Shown piece after piece: positions 1 through 11,766 of a DNA stretch of 64,000 nucleotides. How positions within the stretch are numbered: position 1 is the first letter of the stretch; the number at the start of each line of letters is the position of its first letter. The notes below the pieces were generated by a model that made no database searches, was not told the origin of the DNA, and saw only the letters and a program-made list of their open reading frames with translations. The translations under genes were made by a program, and so were the position numbers. Origin of the DNA: Plotosus lineatus (lineage: Eukaryota > Chordata > Actinopteri > Siluriformes > Plotosidae); the NCBI GenBank assembly GCA_024760905.1, contig CM045750.1, positions 13,026,919 through 13,090,918 on the forward strand, in the 5' to 3' direction.

Positions 1-117
1 GGTAATAGAACTCACAAAGTACAGGATCAACATCGCTGCACTGTGTGGAAAAAGACTCCCAGAGTCTGGCAATCTCAGCAACGTGGACTACACCTTTTTG
101 TGGCGTGGCAAACCTTT

Positions 118-312
118 CATTCATTCATTTTCTGAACTGCTTAATCCTATTTAGAGCCGTGAAGAGGCTGGCGCCCATCTCAGCTGACTCCAGGCGAGGG
201 CAGAGTGCGCCCTGGACAGCTCGCCAGGACAGAAACATGCTGACGGCTATGCAGCCTACTCTTGACGAAAATCAGCAATGGTTCTTTTACATACTTCTCA
301 CCATAGACCAGG
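118..312 (-). mobile_element. SINE family A 3' fragment
   Basis: TCATTCATTTTCTGAACTGC and TTAATCCTATTTAGAGCCG mark the tail in reverse; the body runs to about 312. Other family A fragments lie at 25149-25309 (minus, head and body), 25530-25635 (minus, tail) and 35455-35600 (plus, body). Confidence 0.75.
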
Positions 313-882
313 GGTTATCAACCAGGGGTGCGAGACATCATTCCAGGGGTGCGAGAAGCAGGGCTGTAACTTTTGAAATAAATATCTTTTTATAAAATTT
401 AGTATGATTCCACATCCTTTATCCTTAAACAAACTATAAACTGTTGGGGGTGCAAAGTCAGAGCAAAATATTTTTTGGGGTGCACGAGCAAAAAAAGGTT
501 CGTCCAGAATAAATTCCACATCAAAACTATGTACAAACAATTAGCCCACTGTGCATGATTTTGAACTGAGGGAGGAAACCAGAGTACCAGGAAGAAACCC
601 ACGCAAGCACAAGGAGAACATGCAAACTCCACACAGAAACGTCCCAAACCTGGGACCTTCTTGCTGTGAGGTGAGAGGGCTAACCACTGTACCCCCATGC
701 TGCCCCAGGATTAATATGGCACTCAGTATTTTAGATGAAGAATCAGACACAATTACAGATAAGTAATGTGGAACATTTATATTTACTTTCAACCCTGACC
801 AGACAAAACAGATCCAGTTGACTTTTGGCTGAATCAGGACTGCCATTTTCATACCAGATTACCAGAATAAAGATACACTTAC

Positions 883-1009
883 CTTCTATGCTCAGCTCGA
901 AACAAACGTGACAGAAGGACAGAGTTCCAGTGTCTGTGTCCAGCTTACAGATGGTGCAGATGTTGTCATCATTCAAGTCTATATTCACAAACTGCTCCTC
1001 TTCAATCAT
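883..1009 (-). CDS. eurl: EURL (C21orf91-like) first coding exon, partial gene
   Basis: This is the first coding exon of the EURL protein, a small vertebrate protein implicated in neural progenitor proliferation and neuronal differentiation. The 42 encoded residues include [16 protein letters not shown] and end in [13 protein letters not shown], which I recognise as the conserved EURL N-terminus. Cysteines 18, 21, 33 and 36 form two CxxC knuckles that look like a zinc-binding module. The ATG at 1009 lies 5 bases inside the exon, after an acceptor TTTCGTACAG ending at 1015, so at least one 5' non-coding exon lies further right. The exon ends in phase 1 at a strong donor (G|GTAAGT, 882-877). 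All later exons lie left of the window; I find none in the first 880 bases, which hold SINE fragments. Exon identity is firm; the size of the first intron is unknown. Confidence 0.9.
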
Positions 1010-1014
1010 TGCAC

Positions 1015-2289
1015 CTGTACGAAAGAACAAATAAACATATAGACGGAAACTCACACAGAAAAACAAACAGGCAGATATACAAACACGTGGCCTGTCATAC
1101 ACACAGACAGGCAGATGGAGAGTTATACATACAGACAGTCAAACACATTGACCAAAAAAATGTCAGCATGCCGGCCATTGCCATCATGATAGATGAAAAT
1201 CCAATGTATTGTTCTTCTATGATATCCACTGTGGTCGATGTGTCAAAATACAATGAAATCTCAAAGGCGAGCCCTTCAATGTACTATATTTATTGCTAAA
1301 AATATGATATTGTTTTTTTTTCTGGACATTGCTCTTTCAGTGTACGTATGTGTGGAACGTTTTGTTAGCTAATCTTAGTCTACACACTTCATACAAAAGA
1401 CAGCAAAATGGACAGTGGATAGAAACCAAAGGTACCGAAGAAAACCATCCCTAGTGAAATTAGAGGCATGTTTGGTAAGTGGGAAGCACTGTGGAGTTTC
1501 TTAGAAAAAAATGCCCACTCTAACAAAGCAGCATCAAGATGTGCTAATCTGTTTCATTACAATGCTGTGAAGAACCAATTGAATCCTTAAACACACCTCA
1601 AGCGAATCAAGTGAATCAGTTAAACACACCTCAAGTAATTCAGGTGAATCTGTTAAATACACCTCAAGTGAATCAAGTGAGGTAAAAAAGTTAACTTTCA
1701 GCAGATTAAAGTGTGAGAAAAATCTAATTTTGGTCTTTTTATTATATTCAGTTTGAAATATGTGAGCCAGTCCACCGAAAGTAGGCTCTTGCGTCGAAAA
1801 ATGAGCTTGTTACACAGTCAGATAGAAAAGGACCAAAGATGCAAAATGCAGCAAAAAGATTGTCAATACCTTGAAAACTGACCGAGCTATGCCATTTCTT
1901 GTGTCAGAATTCAAGTAAAAATTTCAAGACGTTTTAGAGAAAAATGAGCACAAAGATTGCCCTTCTTCCAAAATCATTAGTCCTTAGCAACCAAACATTT
2001 TTATGCACCTTAGCCACTATTAGAAAACATGTCTAGGAAAAGTTTTAGGAAGAGATGATAAGAGAAATCATCCTCATTTTAATCTGACAGGCACTTTATA
2101 AACCCATCAGTCACCGTGGTAGCCCCCAAAATGAACAAAAAAAAGGACAATTTTTTTTTTTTAAATTTCTGTTTATTCAGGGCGCTTATTAAAACCAGCG
2201 AAGTGGAACGGTAAGTGCTTATTACCATCAAGGTAGAAAACATGAATAATAACACAACAATAAAAGAGTTTTACTGTTATTTGTGTTAT
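1015..2289. other. Gap right of eurl exon 1: no gene seen
   Basis: It has short CA-rich imperfect repeats (1030-1150), AT-rich unique sequence and the 37-bp minisatellite. No frame has protein-like composition. Any eurl 5' non-coding exon would be here or further right. Confidence 0.6.
1570..1682. repeat. Minisatellite, about 37-bp unit, three copies
   Basis: The units share TTAAACACACCTCAAG followed by GAATCAAGTGAATCAG, with point differences and a small length variation. Confidence 0.75.
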
Positions 2290-2881
2290 TCATTTTGTGG
2301 TATCAACCAAATTACTTACATGAAAGCTGAAAATAAACAGAAAACAGCATAAATAAAAAAAAAAAGACCCCTTACTTTTCCCTCCCGTTCCTTTAAACAT
2401 TTTCCCGGAAGTAAAATTGAGCCAATCAACATGAATGTCAACTTTAGCACATAGCACATTAAACCAATCAGCACGAATATCAACCTTAGCACATGTCATG
2501 TTGAACCAATCAACACGAACATAACAAAAGTACATGGCCAGGAACGTCTTTAAATGTATGAAGTTAGTGAGCAGGAGAATCGAGTAAAAATACTCGTCAT
2601 CACTTTCTGATAGGTCCATTTTGGGCTCATCGCTCCATTCATTCAGAGCATTCGATAGTTTTGCTGTAGCAGTTTCTAATGGTTCATCGGTTGATCATTT
2701 CCAAGAGAACGCAGCAAAATATTTTCCTGTTTTTTTAAAGCCTGGCGGAACAATCAAATGTGTTGTTACTGATGAACATTATATACATTCCCCAGTGGCA
2801 CAGGGTCTTGAAATACCTTGTAAACTCACTTTTATAGGCAGTCAACGCCTCATTTTACGATTACAGAGACTGATCGAATAA
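2290..2881. other. Divergent short open frames around CCAAT-box repeats, probable unclassified transposon
   Basis: A minus frame starting MDLSESDDEYFYS and a plus frame reading FLKPGGTIKCVVTDEHYIHS start next to each other at 2619/2621. Between about 2425 and 2525 three imperfect direct repeats carry CCAATCA followed by TCAACTTTAGCACAT-like sequence. Similar GGGC(A)GGCTTATT-type motifs occur at 2180 and 2958. I do not recognise a family. Confidence 0.35.
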
Positions 2882-3075
2882 AATTGGTAAGTTTGATCTA
2901 CTATTTTTCTCCCAGTACACATGGGCGGTTAATAGACGTAAGATCAAAAACATTGGGGCAGGCTTATTGGAGCAGGGCATTTATTCGTCGAATACGGTAT
3001 GTATATATATATATATACACACACATACAGGGCTTTCAAATAAGCCAGCAGGTGGCTGGATTTTCATCATCCATT

Positions 3076-3432
3076 TCATTTCATTTCATTTCATTTCATT
3101 TTCTGTAACCGCTTCATCCTAATTAGGGTCACGGGGAGGCTGGTGCCCATCCCAGTCAACTCAGGGCGAGGGCAGAGAACACCCTGGACAGCTCGTCAGA
3201 CCATCGCAGGGCGGAAACACGCTGACGCCTTTGCAGCCTACTCTTGTCGAAAGTCAGCAATGGTTCTTGTACATGCCTCACACCATAGACAGTGACAGAC
3301 ATGGCCAGCCTTTGATAACCCAGTTAGCTGCACTGGGGGGGACAGTGACAACCTTGTGGAGAGTGGGACTCGAACCCCCAACCTTTGGATTAGCGATCCA
3401 ATGCCTTATACCACTAGACCACCACTGCCCCT
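3076..3432 (-). mobile_element. tRNA-headed SINE family A, full length
   Basis: On the minus strand the head is GGGGCAGTGGTGGTCTAGTG with a B-box-like GGTTCGAGTCC. The tail is CCCTAATTAGGATGAAGCGG followed by (TGAAA)n. This is the longest clean family A copy on this strand. Spurious frames reading [11 protein letters not shown] come from this repeat. Confidence 0.85.
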
Positions 3433-3773
3433 TTCCATCATCCATTTTCAAAAAAAAAAAGTCACTGTTTTATATCTGATTTGTTTGTTTAATATCTTAA
3501 TACTGTTATTATTAACATTGTCTTGGCTTACATAAACTGATGCATCCAATTAGGGTAATTTTGTTCTCTTGCAAGAGTGGCATGAACCACAAATGGTGGC
3601 CTTTGATGCAAACTATCAACACGATTTAACAGATTGCTTTTAGATGTAAATAAAAAACACCTGATGATAATATTATACATATGTTCATGTCACAGGAGAA
3701 ATTAGAAGGATTTATTTTACTTTCATTTAAACAAACATAAGAAGCAATACGATTTCAAAAGAAGTAAAAAGGT

Positions 3774-4021
3774 GGGGGCAGTGGTGGCCCAGTGGTAGGG
3801 TTCTAGATTACTGTTCCCAAGGTCAGGGTTCTAGCCGTTATCACCAATTTTTCCTGCTTCCCCCCAATGTGCAGATAACTGGGTGATCAAATGCCAGCCA
3901 TGTCTCTCACCATGTCTCTAGTGAGAGGTTCATGTGAAAGAACCATTTCTAACTTTCTTACATAGTCGGCTGCATGGCCTTCAGCAGGTTTCTGCTCTGC
4001 GACGGCCTGGCAAGCTGTCCA

Positions 4022-4057
<36 letters not shown>

Positions 4058-4185
4058 TTATATATACTGCCCTTGCCCAAAGTGATGAGAGCCAGCCTCC
4101 AGTGACCATAAGTGATGAGAGATTTCCTTTCGGCTTTTCCCTTTTTAAGGGGTCGCCACTGCGAATGAGCAGTTCAGAAAATGAA

Positions 4186-4216
<31 letters not shown>

Positions 4217-4219
4217 ATA
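3774..4219 (+). mobile_element. SINE family A copy, composite tail
   Basis: The head GGGGCAGTGGTGGCCCAGTG is followed by the family body. A (TG)n tract (4021-4049) and a reversed RTE-type tail fragment (TTTCGGCTTTTCCC, 4112-4160) interrupt it before AGTTCAGAAAATGAA and (TAAA)n at 4183-4219. Confidence 0.75.
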
Positions 4220-5445
4220 GTCATGTTATTAATCTCATGGCGTCAGTTGCAGGAGTCATTAATACTGTACTTGTGTACAGACATCAGCAAATGGTTTCAG
4301 AAAGACGTTGTGGTCGATCCCACTTCCAAGAAATAACCACTGTGTTTTATCTTGATTTAATTATACATGAGAACTAAAAAGGAAAGTTTAAAGTGTAGAT
4401 ATTATTGATATGAGAACAAATCATTCATGAATATTACGTTGTATACGTACTGTACATGTATATAACACTCAATCCCATGTTTATTCATCTGTGTTGAAAC
4501 AGTGACAATAACTAAGGATTTTATTTGTGTTTACCTTTTTAATAATCCAGAATAATATTCAGTTTGTGAAGAAACTCAAAAAACCCGAAAACCGTCTAAA
4601 AGCGACAATACCACCACTACCAACCATACCCCGTCATCACTAACCTTGAGAGAAATTATAAATATTATCAGATTAAATCCGTTATGACATAACACTTGTG
4701 CTTTTCCTATACCTTCTATTTAAAACTAAATTATGAACACGCTTTACATGTTAATTAGTTGTAAACTGAGGTAAATATTCAGGTAAATGGAACAGGCTAA
4801 CATTCTGATTACAGAGATCAAGTCCATCTAGAAACATCTGTTGTTGATCAAAACACACCAGAGAATGAAACCGTGCTGAAACATTAGCTACTACATTGGC
4901 TAGTTGGCTAAACTGTACTGTTAGCTTGCTTGCTAGCACCGCTTGTCACTTGTTCGTGACCGTTATATATTTATACTTGTCTGTTCTTCATCTGAACAAA
5001 AGGAAAACATTTTTTCCAACCAGCTTTTTTAAACACGTCTCTCAAGAACAGAGAATAAAAACGAACAGTACCTTAGTTTAAATTTTCAATAAAGTCTGTG
5101 TGAAGAACTGAAAAGAAACTGAACAGATGTAAACAGCTATTCTCCTCAGAGCTCTCTCTCTCGAGCCGCACTGATGTTATTGAAGGGGAAAGAAGGGTTG
5201 CCAGATCTGTGTATAATCCCCCAACCCAAACCTAGGTGATGAATCGCTTGATCCTTTAGGGCCAAGGAGAAGCTAGAGCCTATCTCAGCCTCTCTGGGTG
5301 AAGTTGGGGTATATCATGGCTTATCGCCAGTACATCACAGGGAAATTTGTTTTATTATTTTGGAAAAATGTGGAAATGATTCTTTACAAATAATTATTTG
5401 ATGGATTTCCCCAAATTAGAAATGAGAAAGACTTGTAACCAAATA
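4220..5445. other. AT-rich unique intergenic stretch
   Basis: I see no coding frame or recognisable repeat before the MITE at 5446. A short fragment at 5228-5330 resembles the AAGGAGAAGCTAGAGCCTAT part of SINE tails. Confidence 0.5.
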
Positions 5446-5901
5446 CAGGGATACCTCACTTTAGGCGGTTAATGGGGACCGAGAAACCCTCCCCCCTCCG
5501 GCAACCACAAATTAACGCGAAGTAGGATCGACCCGCCTAACTGACGTATACGTACACGTATATGCGTATATAATATCAATAAATACATATTCAACGCTAT
5601 AATGCACGCACACACACTCAGATGCGCACCTCACATAAAAATGTAAGTAGTTCTGTTGGGTGTTTGGGGTTGGGTTTTTTTGTGTTGTTTTTGTTTGTTT
5701 GGGGTTTTTTGTGTTGTTTTTGTTTGTTTGGGTTTTTTTTTTTTTTTTTTTTTTTTGCATAATTGGCCTCGTTTTGTAGCATTTTCTATAACTTTTTCCA
5801 TGTTTTTCCTTAATTTCCTTATTTTTTTATTAATATTTTTGAAAAACCCGCAATGCACCGAAGTCACAGAAACTGAAGCTCAAAGTAGCCAGGGATCACT
5901 G
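5446..5901. mobile_element. MITE (CAGGGATCCCTC family) copy 1
   Basis: Ends CAGGGATACCTCACTTTAGG and AGCCAGGGATCACTG are flanked by TA. The interior holds a poly-T/GT-rich stretch that yields spurious low-complexity frames. The family is non-coding; TA duplication and CAG termini suggest Tc1/mariner-pogo mobilisation. Confidence 0.85.
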
Positions 5902-6308
5902 TATAGTATACATACATATAAACTCAATAAAAAACATTATTCCAAACTGATAATGCTTGAATTATCATGACACACACGCACAGTTTATCACAGGTAGAGT
6001 TCATTATCACACTTTAAATTTGGAAAAATTAACGATAAAATCTAATTTTAGTTTGTTCAATAACATGCCATTTAACCTAATAGGCTGTTCCAAATTGCCC
6101 CTAGATGTGAGCATGATTGTGAATGGTTGTACATCCTAGTCCTGCAATAGTGAGTGAGCTGTTCAGCTGTACCCTAACTTCTCCCATTTTCATCTAAAAT
6201 ATTCTACAGCCTCCTTACGAATCTAATATGATTAAGTTCTATAAATCAGTGAATCTGTGAATAAAAATAAGCCACAAAATTTTTTGTTTTATGTGCTTTT
6301 TGTTTATC

Positions 6309-7386
6309 TTCTTCTTCTTCTTCTTTTCTTTTCGGCTGTTCCCTTCAGGGGTCGCCACAGCAAATCATCTCTGCCTCCATCTCACCCTATCCTCTGCATC
6401 TTCTTCTCTTATGCCAACTCCCTTCATGTCCTCCTTCACCACATCCATAAATCTCCTCTTTGGTCTTCCTCTAGGCCAGTGCTTCTCAAATAGTGGGGCG
6501 CGCCCCCCTGGGGGGGCGCGATGGGATGCTGAGGGGGGCGCGTGTGACCCAGGAGAACATGCTTTTTTTCCGCCGTACTACAAGAAAGTGTAATTGCACA
6601 TCCACTCCAGTAGTTGGCAGTGGCGCCCTCATTGCACATTGAGCAGGAGCTGAGAGTTGCAGTGTCATGCTTCAAACCTCGCTTTGAGAAGCTGTGCGCT
6701 GCAAAACGTGCTCATTGTAGCCATTAATCTTGGCTTCTTCATTTTGAGAAAAAAATCAGCACAAATTGTTCTATTTGTTCTTGTTTTGTAGGTTAAAGTG
6801 TTTATATATTGTGCTCCTGAGTTAATGTTTCTGAAGTCAATTTGAATTAATTATTTATTGATTTTATTTTCAGCAGCAAATGGTGTGGTAAGTTTGTCAA
6901 AAATGTAACAAGGATATTATTATTTTTAAATTTAAGGCAAATTGATGCACTTTCTTTTACAGACTAATAAAAAATGTTAAAGTTATTCTTGTAAGTTGAA
7001 CTATATCTCTTTCTTTTTGTTTTATTTATGTTAACAAGGATACGATATAATGAAGAGATATACCTGTAACTATATTATAGAAAAAAGTTATAATTTATAG
7101 TTGCGGCGGAAAGTGGGTGGTGGGGGGGCGCGAATTGTTTTCTTCTTGCTCGGGGGGGCGTAACAGAAAATAATTGAGAAGCACTGCTCTAGGCCTTCTG
7201 CCTAGTAGTTCCAACCTCAGCATCCTACTACAAATATATTCACTATCCCTCGTCTGTGCATGTCCAAACCATCTCAATCTAGCCTCTCTAACTTTGTCGC
7301 CAAAACATCTTGCATGTGCTGTTCCTCTGATGAACTCATTCCTGATCCTATCCATCCTAGTTACAGTACGTTCTCCCAAAGAGAAT
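6309..7386 (-). mobile_element. RTE-like LINE 3' end, copy 1 (split by hAT element 1)
   Basis: On the minus strand the sequence encodes MDRIRNEFIRGTAHARCFG, KVREARLRWFGHAQTRDSEY and, after the hAT insertion, a conserved end followed by a TTCGGCTGTTCCC-type tail and (CTT)n. The RIRNEYIRGTAxxxRFGxKVREARLRWFGHV motif is the C-terminus of a fish RTE-type reverse transcriptase. The copy is 5'-truncated. The element itself is 6309-6476 plus 7195-7386. Confidence 0.8.
6477..7186. mobile_element. hAT-like non-autonomous element 1, 8-bp target duplication
   Basis: It is 710 bp with terminal inverted repeats CAGTGCTTCTCAAATAGTGG and AATTGAGAAGCACTG. It is flanked on both sides by CTCTAGGC (6469-6476 and 7187-7194). 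The CAGTG ends with an 8-bp duplication are typical of hAT elements. No transposase is seen. Runs of G and C lie next to both ends. It interrupts an RTE-like LINE 3' end. Confidence 0.92.
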
Positions 7387-7389
7387 CCC

Positions 7390-8157
7390 AAAATCTCAAA
7401 CCTTTATGGGTCTGTAAAATATATATTACAACAATCATGCACCTGAAAATGAATATTATTACCCTTGAGCTCCAATCTCTAGGAATTTTCAGTGACATAC
7501 CTTCTTTAGTGCATCTTTATTATTTCCAAAATACAGTATAATACCTTATCATCACGGTATGTATGAATGAATGGCTGATTTTATTGAGACGCAACAAGAA
7601 AAATCACTTTAATTTAATATGCGTAGAAGTAAGAATATCTAACTTTTATCTATAAGGCTTGAAAAATCATGATCACAGGCTTAAATTAAAAAATCTCAAA
7701 AGCTATGCGCTGGATTAAATTTAACACTCTGGGCCTCCCAAACAAGCGTGGTAAAACCACAGACTTGGCAACATTCGCTGCCATTACAGTAACACTGACG
7801 AAGGTGGGGAATTCCTTTCAAATGGTTCTTTTTACAGAGACTTGGGGTGAACCATTATGACACGAACAAGCTTAGACGTTCTGACCAAAAACACAGACGC
7901 CTGGCTGAACTAACCATGCACAGCTGCACATGGTAATGTGGATAGTTGTTTGTTAAGAGAAATAAACAACTCCATGTACGGTATATAATACTCATGTTTG
8001 TGTTGTGATCAGAATGGTATAGTCCACAATATTCCTACCTTGGTCAATCTTTATAAAAGTGTGTTCAATTGAAATCGAATGATGAAATCTGTTTTCTTGA
8101 CTATTTTTTGGAGGGATAATAAGAATGTTAAAAAATCATATATGTATGTAAGTATTC
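7390..8157. other. Unique-looking stretch between two LINE copies
   Basis: It contains no frame of interest. GGCTTGAAAAATCATGATC and neighbouring sequence show no match elsewhere in the window. Confidence 0.45.
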
Positions 8158-9056
8158 TTTTCCTTTCTGCTGTTCCCTTCAGGGGTCGCCACAGCGAATC
8201 ATCTGCCTCCATCTCACCCTATCGCAGTGGTTCTTAACCTTGTTGGGGGTACCGAACCCCACCAGTTTCATATGCACATTCACCGAACCCTTCATCAGTG
8301 AAAAATAAAAGTATGATTTTTTACAAATTCAAGACATAGGTACTGTTGTGTTCTTGTATTCTCCATCTCCATGCAGTTTCACAAAGTATTCCTTTAGTTT
8401 TGCTGGTGTGAGACTAGAGTTGCTCAACTTGGCATTGCAAATCATTCAGATAGGATGCTGAGTCCCATCACGTTCCGTGATGCATGTGAATCCATGTTGT
8501 ACATATTCGTCCGACCACTTTCTTTATTTGCTCGACATAGTTAGTATGGATTAAAATATTCCGAAAAAAATCTCACGACTTCACACATTGACTACTGAGC
8601 GCACTAAATTCCCCGTGGCACTGATTGGCCAAGCAATGTAATGTGATCATCTGCAGCCAGTGATGGCCAAGCGGGGCGTGTCATCACTAATTGACATGAT
8701 GAGTCGGGTGTGTCCTCATCTCCGGCAGAGGCTCCGCCGAACCCCTGAGGCCGACTCACCGAATCCCTAAGGTTCTATCGAACCCAGGTTGGGAACCACT
8801 GCCCTATCGTCTGCATCTTATACACTTATTCCAACTACCTTCATGTCCTCCTTCACCACATCCATAAATCTTCTCTTTGGTCTTCCTCTGGGCCTTCTGC
8901 CTGGTAGTTCCAACCTACTACCAATATACTCACTATCTCTATCTGTACATATCCAAACCATCTCAATCTAGCCTCTCTGACTTTGTTTCCAAAACGTCTT
9001 ACATGTGCTGTCCCTGTAATGTACTCATTCCTGATCCTATCCATCCTCGTTACTAG
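8158..9056 (-). mobile_element. RTE-like LINE 3' end, copy 2 (split by hAT element 2)
   Basis: The same 3' segment as copy 1 reads MDRIRNEYITGTAHVRRFG and KVREARLRWFGYVQIEIV on the minus strand. It consists of 8158-8224 plus 8802-9056. It is truncated at about the same place as copy 1, and its 3' tail begins CTTTTCCTTTCTGCTG. Confidence 0.8.
8225..8801. mobile_element. hAT-like non-autonomous element 2, 8-bp target duplication
   Basis: It is 577 bp with ends CAGTGGTTCTTAACC and GGTTGGGAACCACTG, flanked by CCCTATCG on both sides (8217-8224 and 8802-8809). It is a different subfamily from element 1. The inner sequence contains repeated CCGAACCC motifs near both ends and no long open frame. It also interrupts a copy of the RTE-like LINE. 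Confidence 0.93.
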
Positions 9057-9432
9057 GCCACCACTGCCCTACAGCACACAGATTGATCTCTGCATTTGGC
9101 CCATTCTCAGACACAAGTACTGATCTCACACAAGCACAAGGAACTGGAGCAGTGGGCACTGGCACCTGGGGCTTAAGTGCCTTGCCCAGAGGCACTTCAG
9201 TTGTGGATGGTTTTCATCCAGTACTGGGACTTGGACCAGCATCGTCTTGGTCACATAGCTTTATCTATGGCTGTACTGTACAAATTCTGTACAAACTCTT
9301 CAACAATAAAGAAATTATAAATTTAGTGTGTATAACATGATCGCTAACAGTGTACATAAACCTACCATCAGTAAAACCTGAATTAGTGAGCACCCCAGAG
9401 TCCAGAATTATCCTTGCTCTTTTATAAACATT

Positions 9433-9723
9433 GGGCCCAGTGGTGTAGTGGTTAGGGTGCTGTGCTCGTGATTAGGAGGTTGTGTGTTTGAATCCCAGTT
9501 AGACCCCCACTGTGCTAAGACCCCTGGGCAAGGTCTGAAGCACAAGTGTGCCTCTGTTCACCCAGCAGTATAAATAGGTACCAGTAAAAATATACTAGGA
9601 AGGAAACCTGTATTGGACCAGCGTCCCATCCAGGAGGAGTTGAACTCTTGATAGCTTTATGCTACGGAAACCGGGGATAAGCACCGGCCTGATGAGCCAC
9701 TATGGCACGGGTGTAAAAAGCCC
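9433..9723 (+). mobile_element. SINE family C with 11-bp target duplication
   Basis: The head CAGTGGTGTAGTGGTTAGGG and the body CCTCTGTTCACCCAGCAGTA lead to TATGGCACGGGTGTAAAAAG. It is flanked by TTATAAACATT at 9422-9432 and 9724-9734. Confidence 0.88.
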
Positions 9724-9948
9724 TTATAAACATTGCTTTATAGAATACATAATTTGAAATACAGGCACAGATATACAGAAGTCATTGATCAGAATAATGG
9801 TAGTAAGTAGCATTTATTTATTTATTTATTTATTTCTTTATTTCATTTTAAACAAACAGAAGCTCAAAATCAATACAAGCAGAACACTGTCATCCAAAAC
9901 ACACACAAACGAGGACTACTACCAGCATAGAAACGTTATCGTTTGAGA

Positions 9949-10220
9949 GTAGTCATAGCCTAATGGTTAGAGACGTGACTTTGGGACCAAAGGAAAAATG
10001 TGTGGCAGTGGGGGAGTGAGCTGCATCTTCCATCTCTCTCTACACTCATGACTGAAGTGCAATTGAGTAAAGTACCTAACTCCGAACTGCTCCCTGGGCA
10101 GCCCAATATGTGTCTGGCAGCCCACTGCTCCACAGTGTATATGTGCTCACTGTTTACGTGTGTGCTTATTTTGGATGGGTTGAATGCAGAATAAATCATT
10201 TCCTTTGTATGATTAATACA
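9949..10220 (+). mobile_element. SINE family D copy 1
   Basis: The head GTCATAGCCTAATGGTTAGA and body GAGTGAGCTGCATCTTCCAT are followed by GGGCAGCCCAATATGTGTCT and a GAATGCAGAATAAATCATTT end. Confidence 0.78.
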
Positions 10221-11244
10221 GTATAATCGCAAAATTAAAAATATATACAATATTTGCATCATACAGTCACTTAAATGGAGATGCAAGACTCAACATGCAC
10301 ATCTAAATTGATGATAAATTGTAATACTGATAACAAAATCCAACTTTGGAACCTTATTTGCAAGTTTATGAACCTTCTGTTATTTAATGTAGAGGCCTGG
10401 ACTAACAGGTAGTTGGATCCTTTGTATTTAAGGGAGAAAATTGTAGTTCACAAGAATTCATTCATTCATTCATTTGGCTAATATGATGTTGGAACTGTTT
10501 GATGAACTGTGGAGTGACCAGTGGTTGAAATATTTATTGCATTCCTGTTCATGTGAAGGACAAATTTCACCTCACAAGTACCTTCACCTGCTGGGCACAG
10601 GATGGCGCAATGGAATGGTTGAACAATAACTGACTTATTTGTTAAGGTGGAAAGAATGCACTTCAAGTTCAATCATGCAGGTAGCGTCACATGACATGTT
10701 TGCTTCTAGAACACATCTGCATGTTGTAGAGCTATTAATCACACATGCAGTGTTTATTTAGAGAAAAGCTGGCTGTAGCAAGGATTTACTGCCAGTCGTT
10801 CTCATGATAGTAAAGTCAGCTGTTCGTAATGAAAGCAAGTGATACAGACAACAGATAGAAATGTGAAAAAATTTAAAAGCACATCTTTGAGAACAGATTT
10901 TCCAAGTCTATCTATGATTCATAAATATTCAGAATCCTAATTTCTTCTAGGCCTGGAATAAAGGTGAATCACCACACACTAGTTTAATTCATGGCAGCAT
11001 GAATTTATTTCTATTTGGGATGATGAGGTAGATGGTATTGGGTGAAGGAGTGTTTTTTTTATATATCAGGTGAGTTTGATGATCTACATTAGAATTTAAA
11101 AAGTTTTGAAAGAAGTACTCTACAGGTGACAAGGAAAGCAGTAAAAAACATAGAAAGCAATATATTCACTCTAAATTGTTTCTTAAGACTGTCAAAGAAT
11201 TAATTTCAGTAATATCATACACAGAACTCACACATTCATATATT

Positions 11245-11245
<1 letters not shown>
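10221..11245. other. Unique-looking AT-rich stretch, nothing identified
   Basis: Short (TTCA)n at 10457-10474 is the only repeat noticed. No exon-like frame with splice sites is visible. Confidence 0.45.
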
Positions 11246-11322
<77 letters not shown>

Positions 11323-11459
11323 GGTGAGCGCGTGCGTATAGATGTCTTGTACTCTTCCAATAGGTCTAAAATCAGTAAAGTTGTTGTTTGTCAGCTCCTT
11401 GAATACATTGTGAATCACTGGTGAATATTATGTGCATGTATGTGTTTGTGTGTGTGAAG

Positions 11460-11494
<35 letters not shown>
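11246..11494. repeat. (GT)n microsatellites
   Basis: Long (GT)n occupies 11246-11315 and a second tract 11461-11494. Other long simple tracts: 4021-4049 (TG), 12290-12420 (CA/TA/CA), 15409-15448 (CA), 17262-17300 (CA), 21151-21180 (CT), 25321-25412 (TA then GT), 28420-28498 (CA then CT), 32267-32318 (GT), 46057-46101 (TA), 49260-49284 (TA) and 58462-58488 (GT). Confidence 0.95.
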
Positions 11495-11495
<1 letters not shown>

Positions 11496-11766
11496 ATGTC
11501 CTGTCTTGTTCACGTCCTGTCTTGTTCATATGTATCTTACAGGTTGTGAGACAAGTTTTTCCAGTTTTTAAGAAAAGACAAAGAGGCTCTTAAATCTGTT
11601 CCTTGTCTTTGTCTCAGAAAAACTGTGCAGAGGCTTCTAGTACACAAAAATATTAGAAGCCACCTACTGTGCTGTGCTCTTTTATATAAATAAACCATGC
11701 TTGGACCTCGTGTCACTGTAAATATACTACATGTTCATCTAAAATATGCAAAAGGACATAATTTGG

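Noticed and set aside
44..110. Possible second eurl exon at the left edge
   Set aside because: The minus-strand frames there do not resemble the known EURL sequence that should follow the first exon (a VPKSDLL-like start).
3360..3432. tRNA-like sequence with a plausible anticodon arm
   Set aside because: It is the head of a SINE followed by the SINE body, and the same head occurs at several other places with mutated stems. I found no stand-alone tRNA gene.
3231..3479. Recurrent peptide QPTLxESQQWFxYMP seen at several loci
   Set aside because: It is a translation of the body of SINE family A in one frame, not a gene family.
5512..5970. Lys/Gln-rich and Phe/Cys-rich frames
   Set aside because: They come from the T- and GT-rich centre of a MITE.
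11166..11424. Overlapping frames of His/Thr or Cys/Val dipeptides
   Set aside because: They are translations of the (GT)n microsatellite. The same holds for 12154-12475, 15236-15445 and 25172-25452.
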